DNA of 64,000 nucleotides from the NCBI RefSeq assembly GCF_000807675.2, contig NZ_CP019962.1, positions 2,232,001 to 2,296,000 on the forward strand, in the 5' to 3' direction. This DNA comes from Eubacterium limosum. GTDB taxonomy: Bacteria > Bacillota > Clostridia > Eubacteriales > Eubacteriaceae. The position numbers and the translations under genes are program-made. This document shows positions 25,000-33,549 of this stretch, piece by piece. A model generated the notes under the pieces. The model was not told the DNA's origin and made no database searches. It was given only the letters and a program-made list of their open reading frames with translations. The stretch's first letter is position 1. The number at the start of each line of letters is the position of its first letter.

Positions 25000-26310
25000 A
25001 TGGAACTGTTGGACAAATTGAAAATTCTAACCGATGCTGCAAAATTTGATGTAGCCTGTACCTCCAGCGGGGTAAAACGGAATGGAAAGAAGGGTGCTCT
25101 GGGAAATACGGTAGCGGATGGCATCTGCCATAGCTTTGCAACGGATGGCCGCTGCATTTCCCTTTTGAAGGTGCTGATGACGAATGTATGTGTCTATGAC
25201 TGCAAGTACTGTGTGAACAGGGTTTCTCAGGATGTTGAGCGCGCTGCCTTTACCCCCAGGGAGCTGGCAGATCTGACCATTGGCTTTTACCGGCGAAATT
25301 ATATCGAAGGCCTTTTTCTTAGCTCATCGGTTATTAAAAACCCCGACTATACCTGCGAAAGGATGCTTGAAACTCTGGCGCTTTTGAGAGGGAATGAATA
25401 CAATTTTAATGGGTACATTCACGTAAAAGCCATCCCAGGAGCCGATCCAAGGCTTTTGACACAGCTGGGCTATCTGGCAGACAGGATGAGCATTAACATT
25501 GAGCTTCCGTCAGAGGAGGGCCTTAAAAGACTGGCGCCGGATAAAACAAAGACTTCCATTTTTAAGCCCATGGGGATGATTACAGATAAAATCGAAGAAA
25601 ACAGCTACGACGTGGTCAAATACCGTCATACCCCTAAATTTGTTCCAGCCGGTCAGAGCACACAGATGATCATCGGTGCAACCCCGGACACAGACTACAA
25701 AATATTAAATCTGACGGAAGGTCTTTACCAGAAATATTCGCTTAAGCGTGTGTTTTTTTCTGCTTATGTGCCTGTGTCAGAGAATAAGCTGCTGCCAGCC
25801 CTGAATACAAAGCCGCCGCTTTTGCGGGAGCATCGGCTGTACCAGGCAGATTGGCTGCTTCGGTTTTATGGCTTTCACGCGGCCGAGCTGCTGGATGCCG
25901 AGCATCCAAATTTTAATCCTCTGGTTGATCCGAAATGTAGCTGGGCACTGGCACATCTGGATCAGTTTCCCATTGAAGTGAACACCGCTTCCAGAGAAAT
26001 GCTTCTGAGGGTGCCAGGCATTGGGGTTAAAAGTACCATGCGCATTATTCAGGCGCGGCGGATGGGCAGGCTGGATTTTGAAGGGCTGCGTAAAATCGGC
26101 GTGGTTTTGAAACGGGCGCAGTATTTTATTCTGTGCAGCGGGAAAATGGTCGAGGGGCTTAAGGTAACGCCGGACGGTGTGCTGAGAGCGCTGATTTCAG
26201 AGCAGGGACAGCGTGATTTAATTGAGCGAAAATATGAGCAGCTTTCCTTTTTTGACAAGGATCAGTCGCCTGTATTGCACAGGGAGGTTTTAAAATGTCT
26301 GACACAATGA
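25000..26310 (+). CDS. Putative DNA modification/repair radical SAM protein
   Basis: 436-aa radical SAM enzyme. The cluster motif is C-x3-C-x2-C: CVYDCKYC at Cys 64, 68, 71. A C-terminal helix-hairpin-helix (about 331-355, LLRVPGIGVKSTMRIIQARR) suggests nucleic-acid binding. The layout matches the uncharacterised family named 'putative DNA modification/repair radical SAM protein', always found beside a partner annotated as a 'DNA metabolism' protein. Here the partner gene overlaps its 3' end by 16 bp. Actual substrate and reaction are unknown. Confidence 0.85.
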   Translation: MELLDKLKILTDAAKFDVACTSSGVKRNGKKGALGNTVADGICHSFATDGRCISLLKVLMTNVCVYDCKYCVNRVSQDVERAAFTPRELADLTIGFYRRNYIEGLFLSSSVIKNPDYTCERMLETLALLRGNEYNFNGYIHVKAIPGADPRLLTQLGYLADRMSINIELPSEEGLKRLAPDKTKTSIFKPMGMITDKIEENSYDVVKYRHTPKFVPAGQSTQMIIGATPDTDYKILNLTEGLYQKYSLKRVFFSAYVPVSENKLLPALNTKPPLLREHRLYQADWLLRFYGFHAAELLDAEHPNFNPLVDPKCSWALAHLDQFPIEVNTASREMLLRVPGIGVKSTMRIIQARRMGRLDFEGLRKIGVVLKRAQYFILCSGKMVEGLKVTPDGVLRALISEQGQRDLIERKYEQLSFFDKDQSPVLHREVLKCLTQ

Positions 26311-27089
26311 AACAGGTTTATCTCTATGATGGCACCTTTGAAGGCTTTCTGTGCTGTGTTTTTGAAAGTTATATGAAAAAAGAAACCCCTGCCGATATTG
26401 TGCCGAACACCTTTGAGCAGTTTTTTCTTTATCCTGTTAAGGAAATTGAAACAAACCGCGGACACGCCGACAGGGTTTTCCGTTCGTTTGATATTAAAAT
26501 GTCCCCAGAAGTGACTGATTTTATAAAGTGCGGATTTTTAACCTGTCACCCTAAAAAGGAAATGCTGATGTATCGTTTTATCCGCAAGGGCTATCGTTTG
26601 GGCGGCGGCATCATTGACTGTCTGGCTGACCCGGATGTCCATGAGCTTTATAAAGCGGTAAAACACCTTAAAAACGAAGCGCATCTCCTTCGCGGTTTTA
26701 TCCGCTTTGGTGAATATAATAAAACCCTTGTCTCGGTGATCGAACCTAAAAATTGGGTGCTCCCCCTTTTAGCAGAGCATTTCAGCGATCGTTATAACGG
26801 AGAAACGTTCATGATCTATGACGAGGTCCACCACTCAGCCCTTATTTATCACCCCTATGAGTGGATGCTCGTGCCAGTTGAAAATTTCACACTGCCGGAG
26901 GCAGATGCAGAGGAGCTTCTTTTCCAGCAGCTGTGGCAGCGTTTTTATAAAACGATCGGCATTAAACAGCGTTTTAATCCCAAATGCCAGATAACACATA
27001 TGCCGAAACGCTATTGGTCCCACACTGTTGAGCACCAGCCTGAGAGACTTGCCGCATCTGAGGAGAAAAGGCGCTTGAGCAGAACCTAA
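26295..27089 (+). CDS. Partner protein of the radical SAM enzyme (DUF4130 / 'DNA metabolism' family)
   Basis: 264 aa. It opens VYLYDGTFEGFLCCVFESYM, the characteristic N-terminus of the family, and has an internal RFMIYDEVHHSALIYHPYEW-like segment and a C-terminal PKRYWSHTVEHQP. The family is known only as the obligate neighbour of the radical SAM gene, and some members are fused to uracil-DNA-glycosylase domains; no such domain is present here. The start ATG lies inside the upstream gene, indicating coupled translation. The stop overlaps by four bases the stop of the convergent gene. Confidence 0.82.
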   Translation: MSDTMKQVYLYDGTFEGFLCCVFESYMKKETPADIVPNTFEQFFLYPVKEIETNRGHADRVFRSFDIKMSPEVTDFIKCGFLTCHPKKEMLMYRFIRKGYRLGGGIIDCLADPDVHELYKAVKHLKNEAHLLRGFIRFGEYNKTLVSVIEPKNWVLPLLAEHFSDRYNGETFMIYDEVHHSALIYHPYEWMLVPVENFTLPEADAEELLFQQLWQRFYKTIGIKQRFNPKCQITHMPKRYWSHTVEHQPERLAASEEKRRLSRT

Positions 27090-28057
27090 CGGACAGCCAG
27101 AAAAGAGCAGATGGTCTCCTGTTTGACTGCTCGGTATAATCCAGCAACGGTTTTATCCTGAGATTTGCCTAAATAGGTTTTAAGTGAAGGCCAGCGCAGT
27201 CCTTTTTCAACGATGATGGCAGAGATTGCCTGGCTGACAGCTTCTTTGCATTTTTTTCGAGGCTGTCCTTCAAATCGTTCAGACAGCGACAAGGCTTCCT
27301 GTTCTGTCAGAAGGATTGAGGCATTATCATCATCCAGGAGCTTACGGGCTACGGCATTATTGAGCACCAGACCAAAAATATTTTCTGTAAGGTCTCTGCT
27401 GGGATATCCGATATTGGCGGCAAACTGGTTCAAAAGTGTATTGATTTCATTATAGTCAAACTGATTACAAAAGTGATTTTCAAGATAGAGGTTATTGATA
27501 ATATCTTTCATATAATGGATACCGGAAAGATTTTTCTGATAGTAGCAGGGAAGATATTCCAGCATGCCGGGAGTTTCAGTTGCCTTGAATTCGGGGTTAT
27601 ACTCTTTAAAAAATAAAGGTATGTCATCAATGGTGGTGTTGTAGGCATAAACATCTACTTTCAATCGGTTCCCCTTCAGCCTTGTGTAGAGCAGCTTCGT
27701 CTGGTTGATTTCCTGTTTGATCTGGGTCAGCCCCTCGGTAAAAAGACTTGGAAGGGTTGAGGTTTGAAGTTTTTCGATGGCGTCTTCGGGATTTTCATAC
27801 TGGGATAAGATGGTGTCGATGCAATAAAAAATGCCATCAGTCAGGACACCGGCGATTTCTGTTTTGACAGAGCTCCCTCCCTGGGTGTAATGGCTGATCT
27901 GGCGGGTAAGCAGTGCGCTGAGGTGCTTTTGAAAGGTTTCAAGGTTGTTTTTGTTAATCATTCCAATGCGCACACCCTCGTATAACAGTGTTTTTGTGTA
28001 CTCGGCAGGGTCTAAATTTTTGATTTTTAGTGTGTTAATGGGCTCCATTTGTTTCAT
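27086..28057 (-). CDS. DUF6179-like protein, unknown
   Basis: 323-aa soluble, mostly helical protein with no recognised catalytic motif. Seen: N-terminal IKNLDPAEYTKTLLYEGVRI, a central CIDTILSQYENPEDAIEKLQ and a LFFKEYNPEFKATETPGMLE segment. I recall a DUF6179 family of this length next to a DUF6323 gene; the assignment is from memory of such pairs and should be taken as tentative. AGGAG precedes ATG by seven bases. It is the second gene of a leftward operon, one base after the 148-aa gene. Confidence 0.6.
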   Translation of the reverse strand: MKQMEPINTLKIKNLDPAEYTKTLLYEGVRIGMINKNNLETFQKHLSALLTRQISHYTQGGSSVKTEIAGVLTDGIFYCIDTILSQYENPEDAIEKLQTSTLPSLFTEGLTQIKQEINQTKLLYTRLKGNRLKVDVYAYNTTIDDIPLFFKEYNPEFKATETPGMLEYLPCYYQKNLSGIHYMKDIINNLYLENHFCNQFDYNEINTLLNQFAANIGYPSRDLTENIFGLVLNNAVARKLLDDDNASILLTEQEALSLSERFEGQPRKKCKEAVSQAISAIIVEKGLRWPSLKTYLGKSQDKTVAGLYRAVKQETICSFLAVR

Positions 28058-28058
28058 T

Positions 28059-28505
28059 TTAAATCTCCTGTTTGTGTAATTTGCTTCTGCAAAGTGCGTT
28101 AATTTGTCGATCCATCAGGATATCTTCGGCATTTGTCAATCCGCGGTCCAAAGCATCGGCCAGATGCTCGATGATGCAGTCGTCGCGGATACGATCCAGA
28201 GTATCTTCTTTAATAATATAGAAGGCTTCGATCAGTTCTTCCAGAGTTTGAGCATAGTTTTCTGGCCAGAGACTTTGAGAATGGCAGACTGCGCGAGTAA
28301 TTTTTGGCAGTATACCCTGGCCAATTTCTACACGTCCATGGCTTTTAAGCTCGCTGATATTGCGCATTATCAGCTCATGGGCTTCGTCGGGAGTGAGGGA
28401 AAGGCCGTATTTAGCGGCATCATCATTGGTACTGAGAATAGCATTTTCTTTTTCAGCAATGTCCAGAGTACCAGAATTCAGCAGTGCAATCTGAAAATTC
28501 TTCAT
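28059..28505 (-). CDS. DUF6323-like protein, unknown
   Basis: 148 aa, soluble and helical. The N-terminus MKNFQIALLNSGTLDIAEKE is followed by YGLSLTPDEAHELIMRNISE and GRVEIGQGILPKITRAV. No enzyme motif is recognised. A strong AAGGAGG ribosome-binding site precedes ATG. First gene of a two-gene operon with the DUF6179-like gene; a promoter at 28593-28622 reads into it. An AAA-ATPase gene lies just upstream on the same strand and may belong to the same functional group. Confidence 0.6.
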   Translation of the reverse strand: MKNFQIALLNSGTLDIAEKENAILSTNDDAAKYGLSLTPDEAHELIMRNISELKSHGRVEIGQGILPKITRAVCHSQSLWPENYAQTLEELIEAFYIIKEDTLDRIRDDCIIEHLADALDRGLTNAEDILMDRQINALCRSKLHKQEI

Positions 28506-28523
28506 AAATATCCTCCTTGCCTA

Positions 28524-28552
28524 TTGACAAAATGACCGATATGTGATATAAT
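28524..28552 (+). promoter_or_regulatory. Orphan consensus promoter, rightward
   Basis: TTGACA (28524-28529), 17-bp spacer, TATAAT (28547-28552): perfect, but no rightward gene follows. It points across the leftward promoter at 28593-28622 and toward terminators at 28650-28720. Confidence 0.7.
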
Positions 28553-28592
28553 TATAAAATTAATACATATAAATAATTTGAACGCAAACACT

Positions 28593-28622
28593 AGTATAAC
28601 ATTGATCGCGCAGTGCTGTCAA
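28593..28622 (-). promoter_or_regulatory. Promoter of the DUF6323/DUF6179 operon
   Basis: On the minus strand TTGACA (28622-28617), 18-bp spacer, TATACT (28598-28593). Start of transcription is near 28586, giving an 80-nt leader. Confidence 0.75.
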
Positions 28623-28634
28623 TGTTTTTTCTTT

Positions 28635-28673
28635 TTTTAAAAAAAAGACGGCCGGTAGATTCTACCGGTCGTC
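28635..28673 (-). terminator. Terminator hairpin (repeated CCGGTAG type)
   Basis: Stem GACGGCCGGTAG / CTACCGGTCGTC with an ATT loop; on the minus strand it runs into a long T tract. Near-copies of the stem occur at 49363 and 61870. Confidence 0.75.
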
Positions 28674-28682
28674 GATAATCCG

Positions 28683-28720
28683 AAAAAAAGCCGCTGAAAG
28701 GTGATTGCAGCGGCTTTTTT
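28683..28720. terminator. Bidirectional terminator
   Basis: Stem AAAAAAAGCCGCTG / CAGCGGCTTTTTT. It terminates the AAA-ATPase gene on the minus strand and could end the short rightward transcript from 28559. Confidence 0.88.
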
Positions 28721-28725
28721 AATGG

Positions 28726-30045
28726 CTAATCTTCTGTAAAGGGATTTATTTTTAAATAGTCTATGAACTGCTCAGCTGTACGCCCGGAGCGGTTAAGGTG
28801 ACGCAGCTCCCACTGAATGGCCAGAGACTCAATTCTCGCGGTGGGCATGTCGATGCCCGCTTCCTTTGCGAGTTCCAGAACCATGGAGAGATACCCCTTC
28901 TGATTGGGAACCTCAAAGGTGAGCACCAGGCCGAAACGGCTGGAAAGTGAAAGCTTTTCTTCCATGACATCTTTGGTATGGACTGCGTTATCGCGCTCGG
29001 ACATGGTCTCAGTTACCAGGTGGCGTTTGTTGGAGGTTGCATAAATCAGCACATTCTGTGGGTTTTCCTCGAGGGAGCCCTCCATAACATTTTTGAAAAT
29101 TTTATAGTCGGCGTCGTCCTCGTCAAAGGAGAGGTCGTCGATAAAAAGAATGAAGGGGTAGGGCCGCTTTTTAACGTATTCGATGACCGAGGGGATATAC
29201 TCCAGCTGGTCTTTTTTTATTTCGACCATTTTGAGCTTGGTATCCTTAAAGGTATCCAGCAGAGCTTTGACCATGGTCGATTTTCCGGTGCCCATATCGC
29301 CCTGGAGCAATACATTCAGACCAGTATAATTGTTTATAAAGGAGGCAGTATTGGCAATGAGCTCCTTTTTTTGCATATCATAGCCGACCAGGGAATCCAT
29401 AGGCTTATATTTTTGATTGGTAATGGGGGAAAGACGTCCGCCCTCCACAATTTTAAAGCTGACGTTAATTTCAAAAATCCCAAGACCATGATGGTTGATG
29501 TATTCGTTGGTGGCGGTAAAAGCTTTGTCGATGTCCTCGGTTGAAAAGGCCAGGTCGATTTCATCACAGGGCGGAACCGGGAAAAAGATATGGGCAGAAA
29601 AGATATTGGTGTCATCAAGATTTGTTTCCTTTAAAAAGGTATCCCAGTCAAAGTGATAGAGCTTCATGAAAATTTCAAATTCATGGTACATGCTTTTGGC
29701 AAAAGGGTGCTGCTTGGTGACCGACCCTCTTTCGAACAATAGCGTTAGGGGGTTCTCATTCCCAACGATCTGGGTGATCAGAAAATCTTTCCAGGGAGTT
29801 TTGGCGTAATTGGTATCCTCGCTTTTATTAAAAGAGTAGCCCAGCATCAGAGATTTTAAATGATAATAGGTATCCAGATATTCCCTCCGATATTCGGCAC
29901 CCCTTAAGCCGGATTCATAGGCTTTTGAAAGAACCAGGAAATCCTTGAGGATCGGGTGCTCCAGAACGGGACGGTAAAAGGAAAGCGTGTTAAAGATATC
30001 TGTCGCAATCACACGATTTATATTATCAGAGCTTTCAGTTGTCAT
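28726..30045 (-). CDS. AAA+ ATPase of the DUF815 type
   Basis: 439 aa. The C-terminal half is a AAA+ domain: Walker A GDMGTGKST (249-257), Walker B PFILFIDDLSFDE (298-309) and a sensor-like YATSNKRHLV, matching the DUF815 family (predicted ATPases of unknown role). The N-terminal 200 residues are helical and unassigned. ATG 30045 has GAGGTG upstream. It lies upstream of the DUF6323/DUF6179 operon but is separated by two terminators, so any functional link is only by proximity. Confidence 0.82.
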   Translation of the reverse strand: MTTESSDNINRVIATDIFNTLSFYRPVLEHPILKDFLVLSKAYESGLRGAEYRREYLDTYYHLKSLMLGYSFNKSEDTNYAKTPWKDFLITQIVGNENPLTLLFERGSVTKQHPFAKSMYHEFEIFMKLYHFDWDTFLKETNLDDTNIFSAHIFFPVPPCDEIDLAFSTEDIDKAFTATNEYINHHGLGIFEINVSFKIVEGGRLSPITNQKYKPMDSLVGYDMQKKELIANTASFINNYTGLNVLLQGDMGTGKSTMVKALLDTFKDTKLKMVEIKKDQLEYIPSVIEYVKKRPYPFILFIDDLSFDEDDADYKIFKNVMEGSLEENPQNVLIYATSNKRHLVTETMSERDNAVHTKDVMEEKLSLSSRFGLVLTFEVPNQKGYLSMVLELAKEAGIDMPTARIESLAIQWELRHLNRSGRTAEQFIDYLKINPFTED

Positions 30046-30144
30046 ATTTTGTTCACCTCAATAGTAAATTGTATTTTGTATTCTATTATAGCATAAGCGG
30101 TTGCGTGATGGGACTAAAAAACAAAAAATCTTAAAGATTCATCT

Positions 30145-30170
30145 TTTTTGTAACAAAAAAGTTACAAAAA
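30145..30170. promoter_or_regulatory. Inverted repeat upstream of the M23 cell-wall gene
   Basis: Perfect 10-bp arms TTTTTGTAAC and GTTACAAAAA separated by six A (30145-30170), 77 bp before the start codon at 30247. The TGTAAC half-sites recall the cell-wall regulator WalR (TGTWAH), though WalR sites are direct repeats. Could be an operator or a hairpin in the leader. Confidence 0.5.
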
Positions 30171-30246
30171 TCTTGAGAAAAGTTTACGTTTGTGTTAAAA
30201 TTCAACTAACAACATGTTTTAGCGCTAATTAAGGAGAAAATATAAA

Positions 30247-31725
30247 TTGAAAACCTCAAAATTCGGAGACAAGCTGAATTCTGTTGAAGAAAAGATTAAC
30301 GCAAAGCTGGACAAATTTAATGATAAAATTGGAAAGCGGATTTTCACTGCCAGAGCGTCTGCCCTTGTGGTAACAGCCTTTATGGTCTGTGCCGGAACGG
30401 GAATCGCCCATGCTCAGACAACAGCTTACGAGGTGTTGTATAATGGGCAGAGCATTGGATATGTTAAGGATCAGAGTACCTTTGACAGTGCCCTTGGAGA
30501 GCTGCAGCAGAAGCTTTCAAAGGAATATGGTAATGAGAATGTTATTATAGCGGATGATATCAAGCTTAAGCCAGCCCGCACAATGGGAGAAAAACTTGAT
30601 GTGGATCAGTGTGCTGAAACCATTTATAATGCCGGAGTTGATGTTAAGCTCAAGGGGGCTGCCATTATGATTGATGGAAAGGCGGCCATTCAGACCGACT
30701 CCAAAGAGACGGCAGAAAAGGCGGTGAACGATTTTAAACAGCAGTATTCCCAGGTAGAGGGGGCGACAGTTTTGAGCTCAGAGCTTAAGCAGAACGTCAC
30801 CATTGATGAACAAAATGTGGAAGTGCCTAACGCCAGGAATTATGACGCTACCATGTCATACCTGAAAGAAGGAAATGAGATTACCGCTCAGACCACCGTT
30901 CAGCCGGGAGAAACCGATGGAAATCTTATCGCAGCCAATCGTGGAACAACCGTTGACCGTCTGGCAGCCATGAATGCTGATAAAGATCTGAACGCTTTGA
31001 AGGAAGGCGACGTCCTGAATACAACTCAGAAAGCGCCAGTACTGACAGTGGTTACCGTTGTCGAAAAGCAGTATCAGGAAGAAATCCCCTTCGAGACAGA
31101 GGAACAGCCTACTGATGAGCTGATGACTGGCGAAGAGGAAGAAGTACAAAAGGGCGAAAATGGACAGAAAGATGTCGATGCTGTTTTCACCTATGAAAAC
31201 GGCCAGGAGGTCGGCAAGGAAGTTAAATCAGAAAATACCACCAAGGAACCGGTTAAGGCAGTTAAGCGTGTAGGAACAAAGGAAGCAGCATCTGCACCTG
31301 TATTCAGAGGCTCTATCAGCGGCAGCGGACAGTTCCTGATACCAACCAGCGGCCTTGTGGGTGAAATAGGACGTCCGGGCGGCGGATCAAGCAACCACTC
31401 CAATGGCTGCGCTGTGGATATTTTGAACAGCTATGGCACCCCGGTTTACGCATCAGCGGCCGGAACAGTAACACGCGCGTCAAGCTTTGGCGGCTATGGA
31501 AACTGCATTGAAATTCAGCATGAAGGCGGCTACTCGACATTGTACGGCCACCTGAGCAGCATTGATGTCAGTGTTGGCCAGACTGTTGGTCAGGGTGAAT
31601 ATATTGGAGGAACTGGTTCTACCGGATCTTCAACGGCCAACCATCTTCATTTTGAAGTGAAGGTTGGCGGCGTTGCCCAGCTTATTCAGGATTATATTCC
31701 TGTTTCGTCTGGCGCTTATGTTTAA
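30247..31725 (+). CDS. Secreted or membrane-anchored M23 peptidase with LysM-like and G5 domains
   Basis: 492-aa predicted cell-wall hydrolase. The N-terminus is amphipathic, then one hydrophobic segment (about 38-55, ALVVTAFMVCAGTGIAHAQ) acts as signal or anchor. A LysM-like part lies at about 215-260 (GNLIAANRGTTVDRLAAMNA), a G5-type domain at about 265-345, and an M23 endopeptidase at 370-480 with zinc ligands His 384 and Asp 391 (HSNGCAVDI) and His 468 (NHLHFEV), plus LYGHLSS. TTG start with AAGGAG 9 bases upstream. Cleaves peptide cross-links of peptidoglycan by family analogy. Confidence 0.9.
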   Translation: MKTSKFGDKLNSVEEKINAKLDKFNDKIGKRIFTARASALVVTAFMVCAGTGIAHAQTTAYEVLYNGQSIGYVKDQSTFDSALGELQQKLSKEYGNENVIIADDIKLKPARTMGEKLDVDQCAETIYNAGVDVKLKGAAIMIDGKAAIQTDSKETAEKAVNDFKQQYSQVEGATVLSSELKQNVTIDEQNVEVPNARNYDATMSYLKEGNEITAQTTVQPGETDGNLIAANRGTTVDRLAAMNADKDLNALKEGDVLNTTQKAPVLTVVTVVEKQYQEEIPFETEEQPTDELMTGEEEEVQKGENGQKDVDAVFTYENGQEVGKEVKSENTTKEPVKAVKRVGTKEAASAPVFRGSISGSGQFLIPTSGLVGEIGRPGGGSSNHSNGCAVDILNSYGTPVYASAAGTVTRASSFGGYGNCIEIQHEGGYSTLYGHLSSIDVSVGQTVGQGEYIGGTGSTGSSTANHLHFEVKVGGVAQLIQDYIPVSSGAYV

Positions 31726-31740
31726 AATTTGTTAAAATAA

Positions 31741-31769
31741 AACTGCCGGGATCAGCCGGCAGTTTTTTT
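31741..31769 (+). terminator. Terminator after M23 gene
   Basis: AACTGCCGG / CCGGCAGTT stem with GATCAG loop and a T7 run. Confidence 0.9.
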
Positions 31770-31786
31770 AGTGGAAAGGAAACCCT

Positions 31787-32464
31787 ATGAGCGATCCTAA
31801 AACAGTTCAGAAAGCTTATGATCAGAGTCTGAATTACATTTCCTTTAAAAATCGGACTGAAAAGGAAATGGTCGACTATCTGGAAAAAAAAGAGTACAGT
31901 GAGCGCGTAATTGCAGAGGTTATGGCAAAGCTTGTGCAATATGCCTTTATAAACGACACCGCTTATGTAAGGAATTATTGCTATAACAATATCCATTTCA
32001 ATTTCTGGGGAAGGGTTAAAATGCGCTATGACCTTAAAAAACGGGGGATTCCTCAGGAACTGATTGCCAGCTTGGACGAACTTTATACGCCGGAGCAGGA
32101 ACGGATATGCTGCGAGAAACAGTTTGAAAAAGCGGCCCGCCAGTACAGCCGGGAAAGTTACCGGAAACGTAAAGGTAAAATTTATACTTTTTTGCAGAGA
32201 AAGGGATTTCCAGGTGAGGTCATCCGCGAGGTGATCGAGGCTAACCTGCCTGAGGATGAAACAGAAAATCTGACCGAGGAAGAGGCTGAGGCGCTTCTCG
32301 AAAAACAGATGACTGAGCTCAGACGTTTTTATGAAAAATACCGTAGGATGCAGGAAAACAAAGGTTACACCGGCCGAGAGCTGAAGCAGCGTGTTACCCG
32401 AAATCTGATGAGCAGGGGCTACAGTTATGATCAAATACGAATAATGACTGAAGAAGACGAATAA
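31787..32464 (+). CDS. recX: Regulatory protein RecX
   Basis: 225-aa modulator of RecA. It shows the three-helix RecX repeats: YDQSLNYISFKNRTEKEMVD, YLEKKEYSERVIAEVMAKLV, YAFINDTAYVRNYCYNN, and the repeated RKRKGKIYTFLQRKGFPGEV and RELKQRVTRNLMSRGYSYDQ. Length and repeat spacing are normal for Firmicute RecX. ATG follows GGAAAGG. RecX binds the RecA groove and limits or promotes filament formation; recA itself is not in the window. Confidence 0.93.
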   Translation: MSDPKTVQKAYDQSLNYISFKNRTEKEMVDYLEKKEYSERVIAEVMAKLVQYAFINDTAYVRNYCYNNIHFNFWGRVKMRYDLKKRGIPQELIASLDELYTPEQERICCEKQFEKAARQYSRESYRKRKGKIYTFLQRKGFPGEVIREVIEANLPEDETENLTEEEAEALLEKQMTELRRFYEKYRRMQENKGYTGRELKQRVTRNLMSRGYSYDQIRIMTEEDE

Positions 32465-32591
32465 TTATCTTCTCTGCCGTTAAAGTTACAAAGAATTTTG
32501 GTGATTGGTATAAATTTATCCTTAAAAAGCATGCGGGTTTGTATTATAATAAGCTTATTAGGATTAAATAAGGATTCGGAGGCAACGAGCG

Positions 32592-33542
32592 ATGAAGATT
32601 GTAATAATGGAACCCCTCGGCATTACAGAGGATGCACTGCAGACACTGAGCATGCTGCTCCGTGCGGACGGGCACGAGTTTATTGCTTATGAAAACCGGG
32701 AAACCGACACAGAAAAGCTGATTGAGCGGGTAAAGGACGCCGATGTTGTCGTACTGGCCAACCAGCCCTTTGGAAAAGAGGTTATTGACGCCTGTAAAAA
32801 TCTGAAGCTGGTGGATATTGCCTTTACAGGGGTTGACCATGTAGATGTTGCCGCCTGTAAGGAAAGGGGCATTATCCTGTGCAATGCGGCGGGCTATTCG
32901 ACCAATGCGGTGGCCGAGCTGGCTTTTGGCCTTATGATTGATGTCTACCGCTATATTGTGACCTGTGATCACGAAACCCGTAATGGCGGGACCATCGGAG
33001 GCTTGATCGGCCATGAGCTCTGTGGCAAAAAACTGGGAATCGTAGGAACTGGTGCCATTGGCTTGAAGGTGGCAGAAATTGGAAAAGCTTTTGGATGTGA
33101 GCTTTTAGCCTACAGCCGGACCGTTCGCTCAGAGGGTCTGGAAATGGGTATCAAGTATATGGATTTAGAGGAGCTCCTCAAGCAGAGCGATATTGTAACG
33201 CTTCATATTCCTGTAAGTCCAGAAACACAGGGACTGATCAGCCGGGATATGCTGACGCTTATGAAACCCGAAGCCATTATAATCAATACGTCGAGAGGCG
33301 GCGTTATTGACAATGAGGCTTTGGCAGACGCGCTAAAAGAGGGAAAGGTGGCCGGCGCAGGTATTGATGTTTACGAGGAAGATCCGCCGCTTCCAAAGGA
33401 CTACCCGCTTTTAAGCGCACCGAACACGGTTCTCACACCACACGTGGCATACGCCACAAAAGAATCCCTCTATAAACGAGCAGTCATTGTATTTGATAAT
33501 ATTCGCTGCTGGCTTGAGGGTAATCCACAGAATAGGGTATAG
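32592..33542 (+). CDS. D-isomer-specific 2-hydroxyacid dehydrogenase
   Basis: NAD-dependent oxidoreductase, 316 aa. Rossmann motif GIVGTGAIG (about residues 154-162), then NTSRGGVIDNEALADAL with catalytic Arg, DVYEEDPP with Glu and LTPHVAYAT with catalytic His, all in the order of the SerA/LdhA/hydroxypyruvate reductase family. Substrate not fixed. GGAGGCAACGAGCG-type ribosome-binding region precedes ATG. The azoreductase gene starts 8 bp after the stop, so the two redox genes form an operon. Confidence 0.93.
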   Translation: MKIVIMEPLGITEDALQTLSMLLRADGHEFIAYENRETDTEKLIERVKDADVVVLANQPFGKEVIDACKNLKLVDIAFTGVDHVDVAACKERGIILCNAAGYSTNAVAELAFGLMIDVYRYIVTCDHETRNGGTIGGLIGHELCGKKLGIVGTGAIGLKVAEIGKAFGCELLAYSRTVRSEGLEMGIKYMDLEELLKQSDIVTLHIPVSPETQGLISRDMLTLMKPEAIIINTSRGGVIDNEALADALKEGKVAGAGIDVYEEDPPLPKDYPLLSAPNTVLTPHVAYATKESLYKRAVIVFDNIRCWLEGNPQNRV

Positions 33543-33549
33543 GTAAAAA

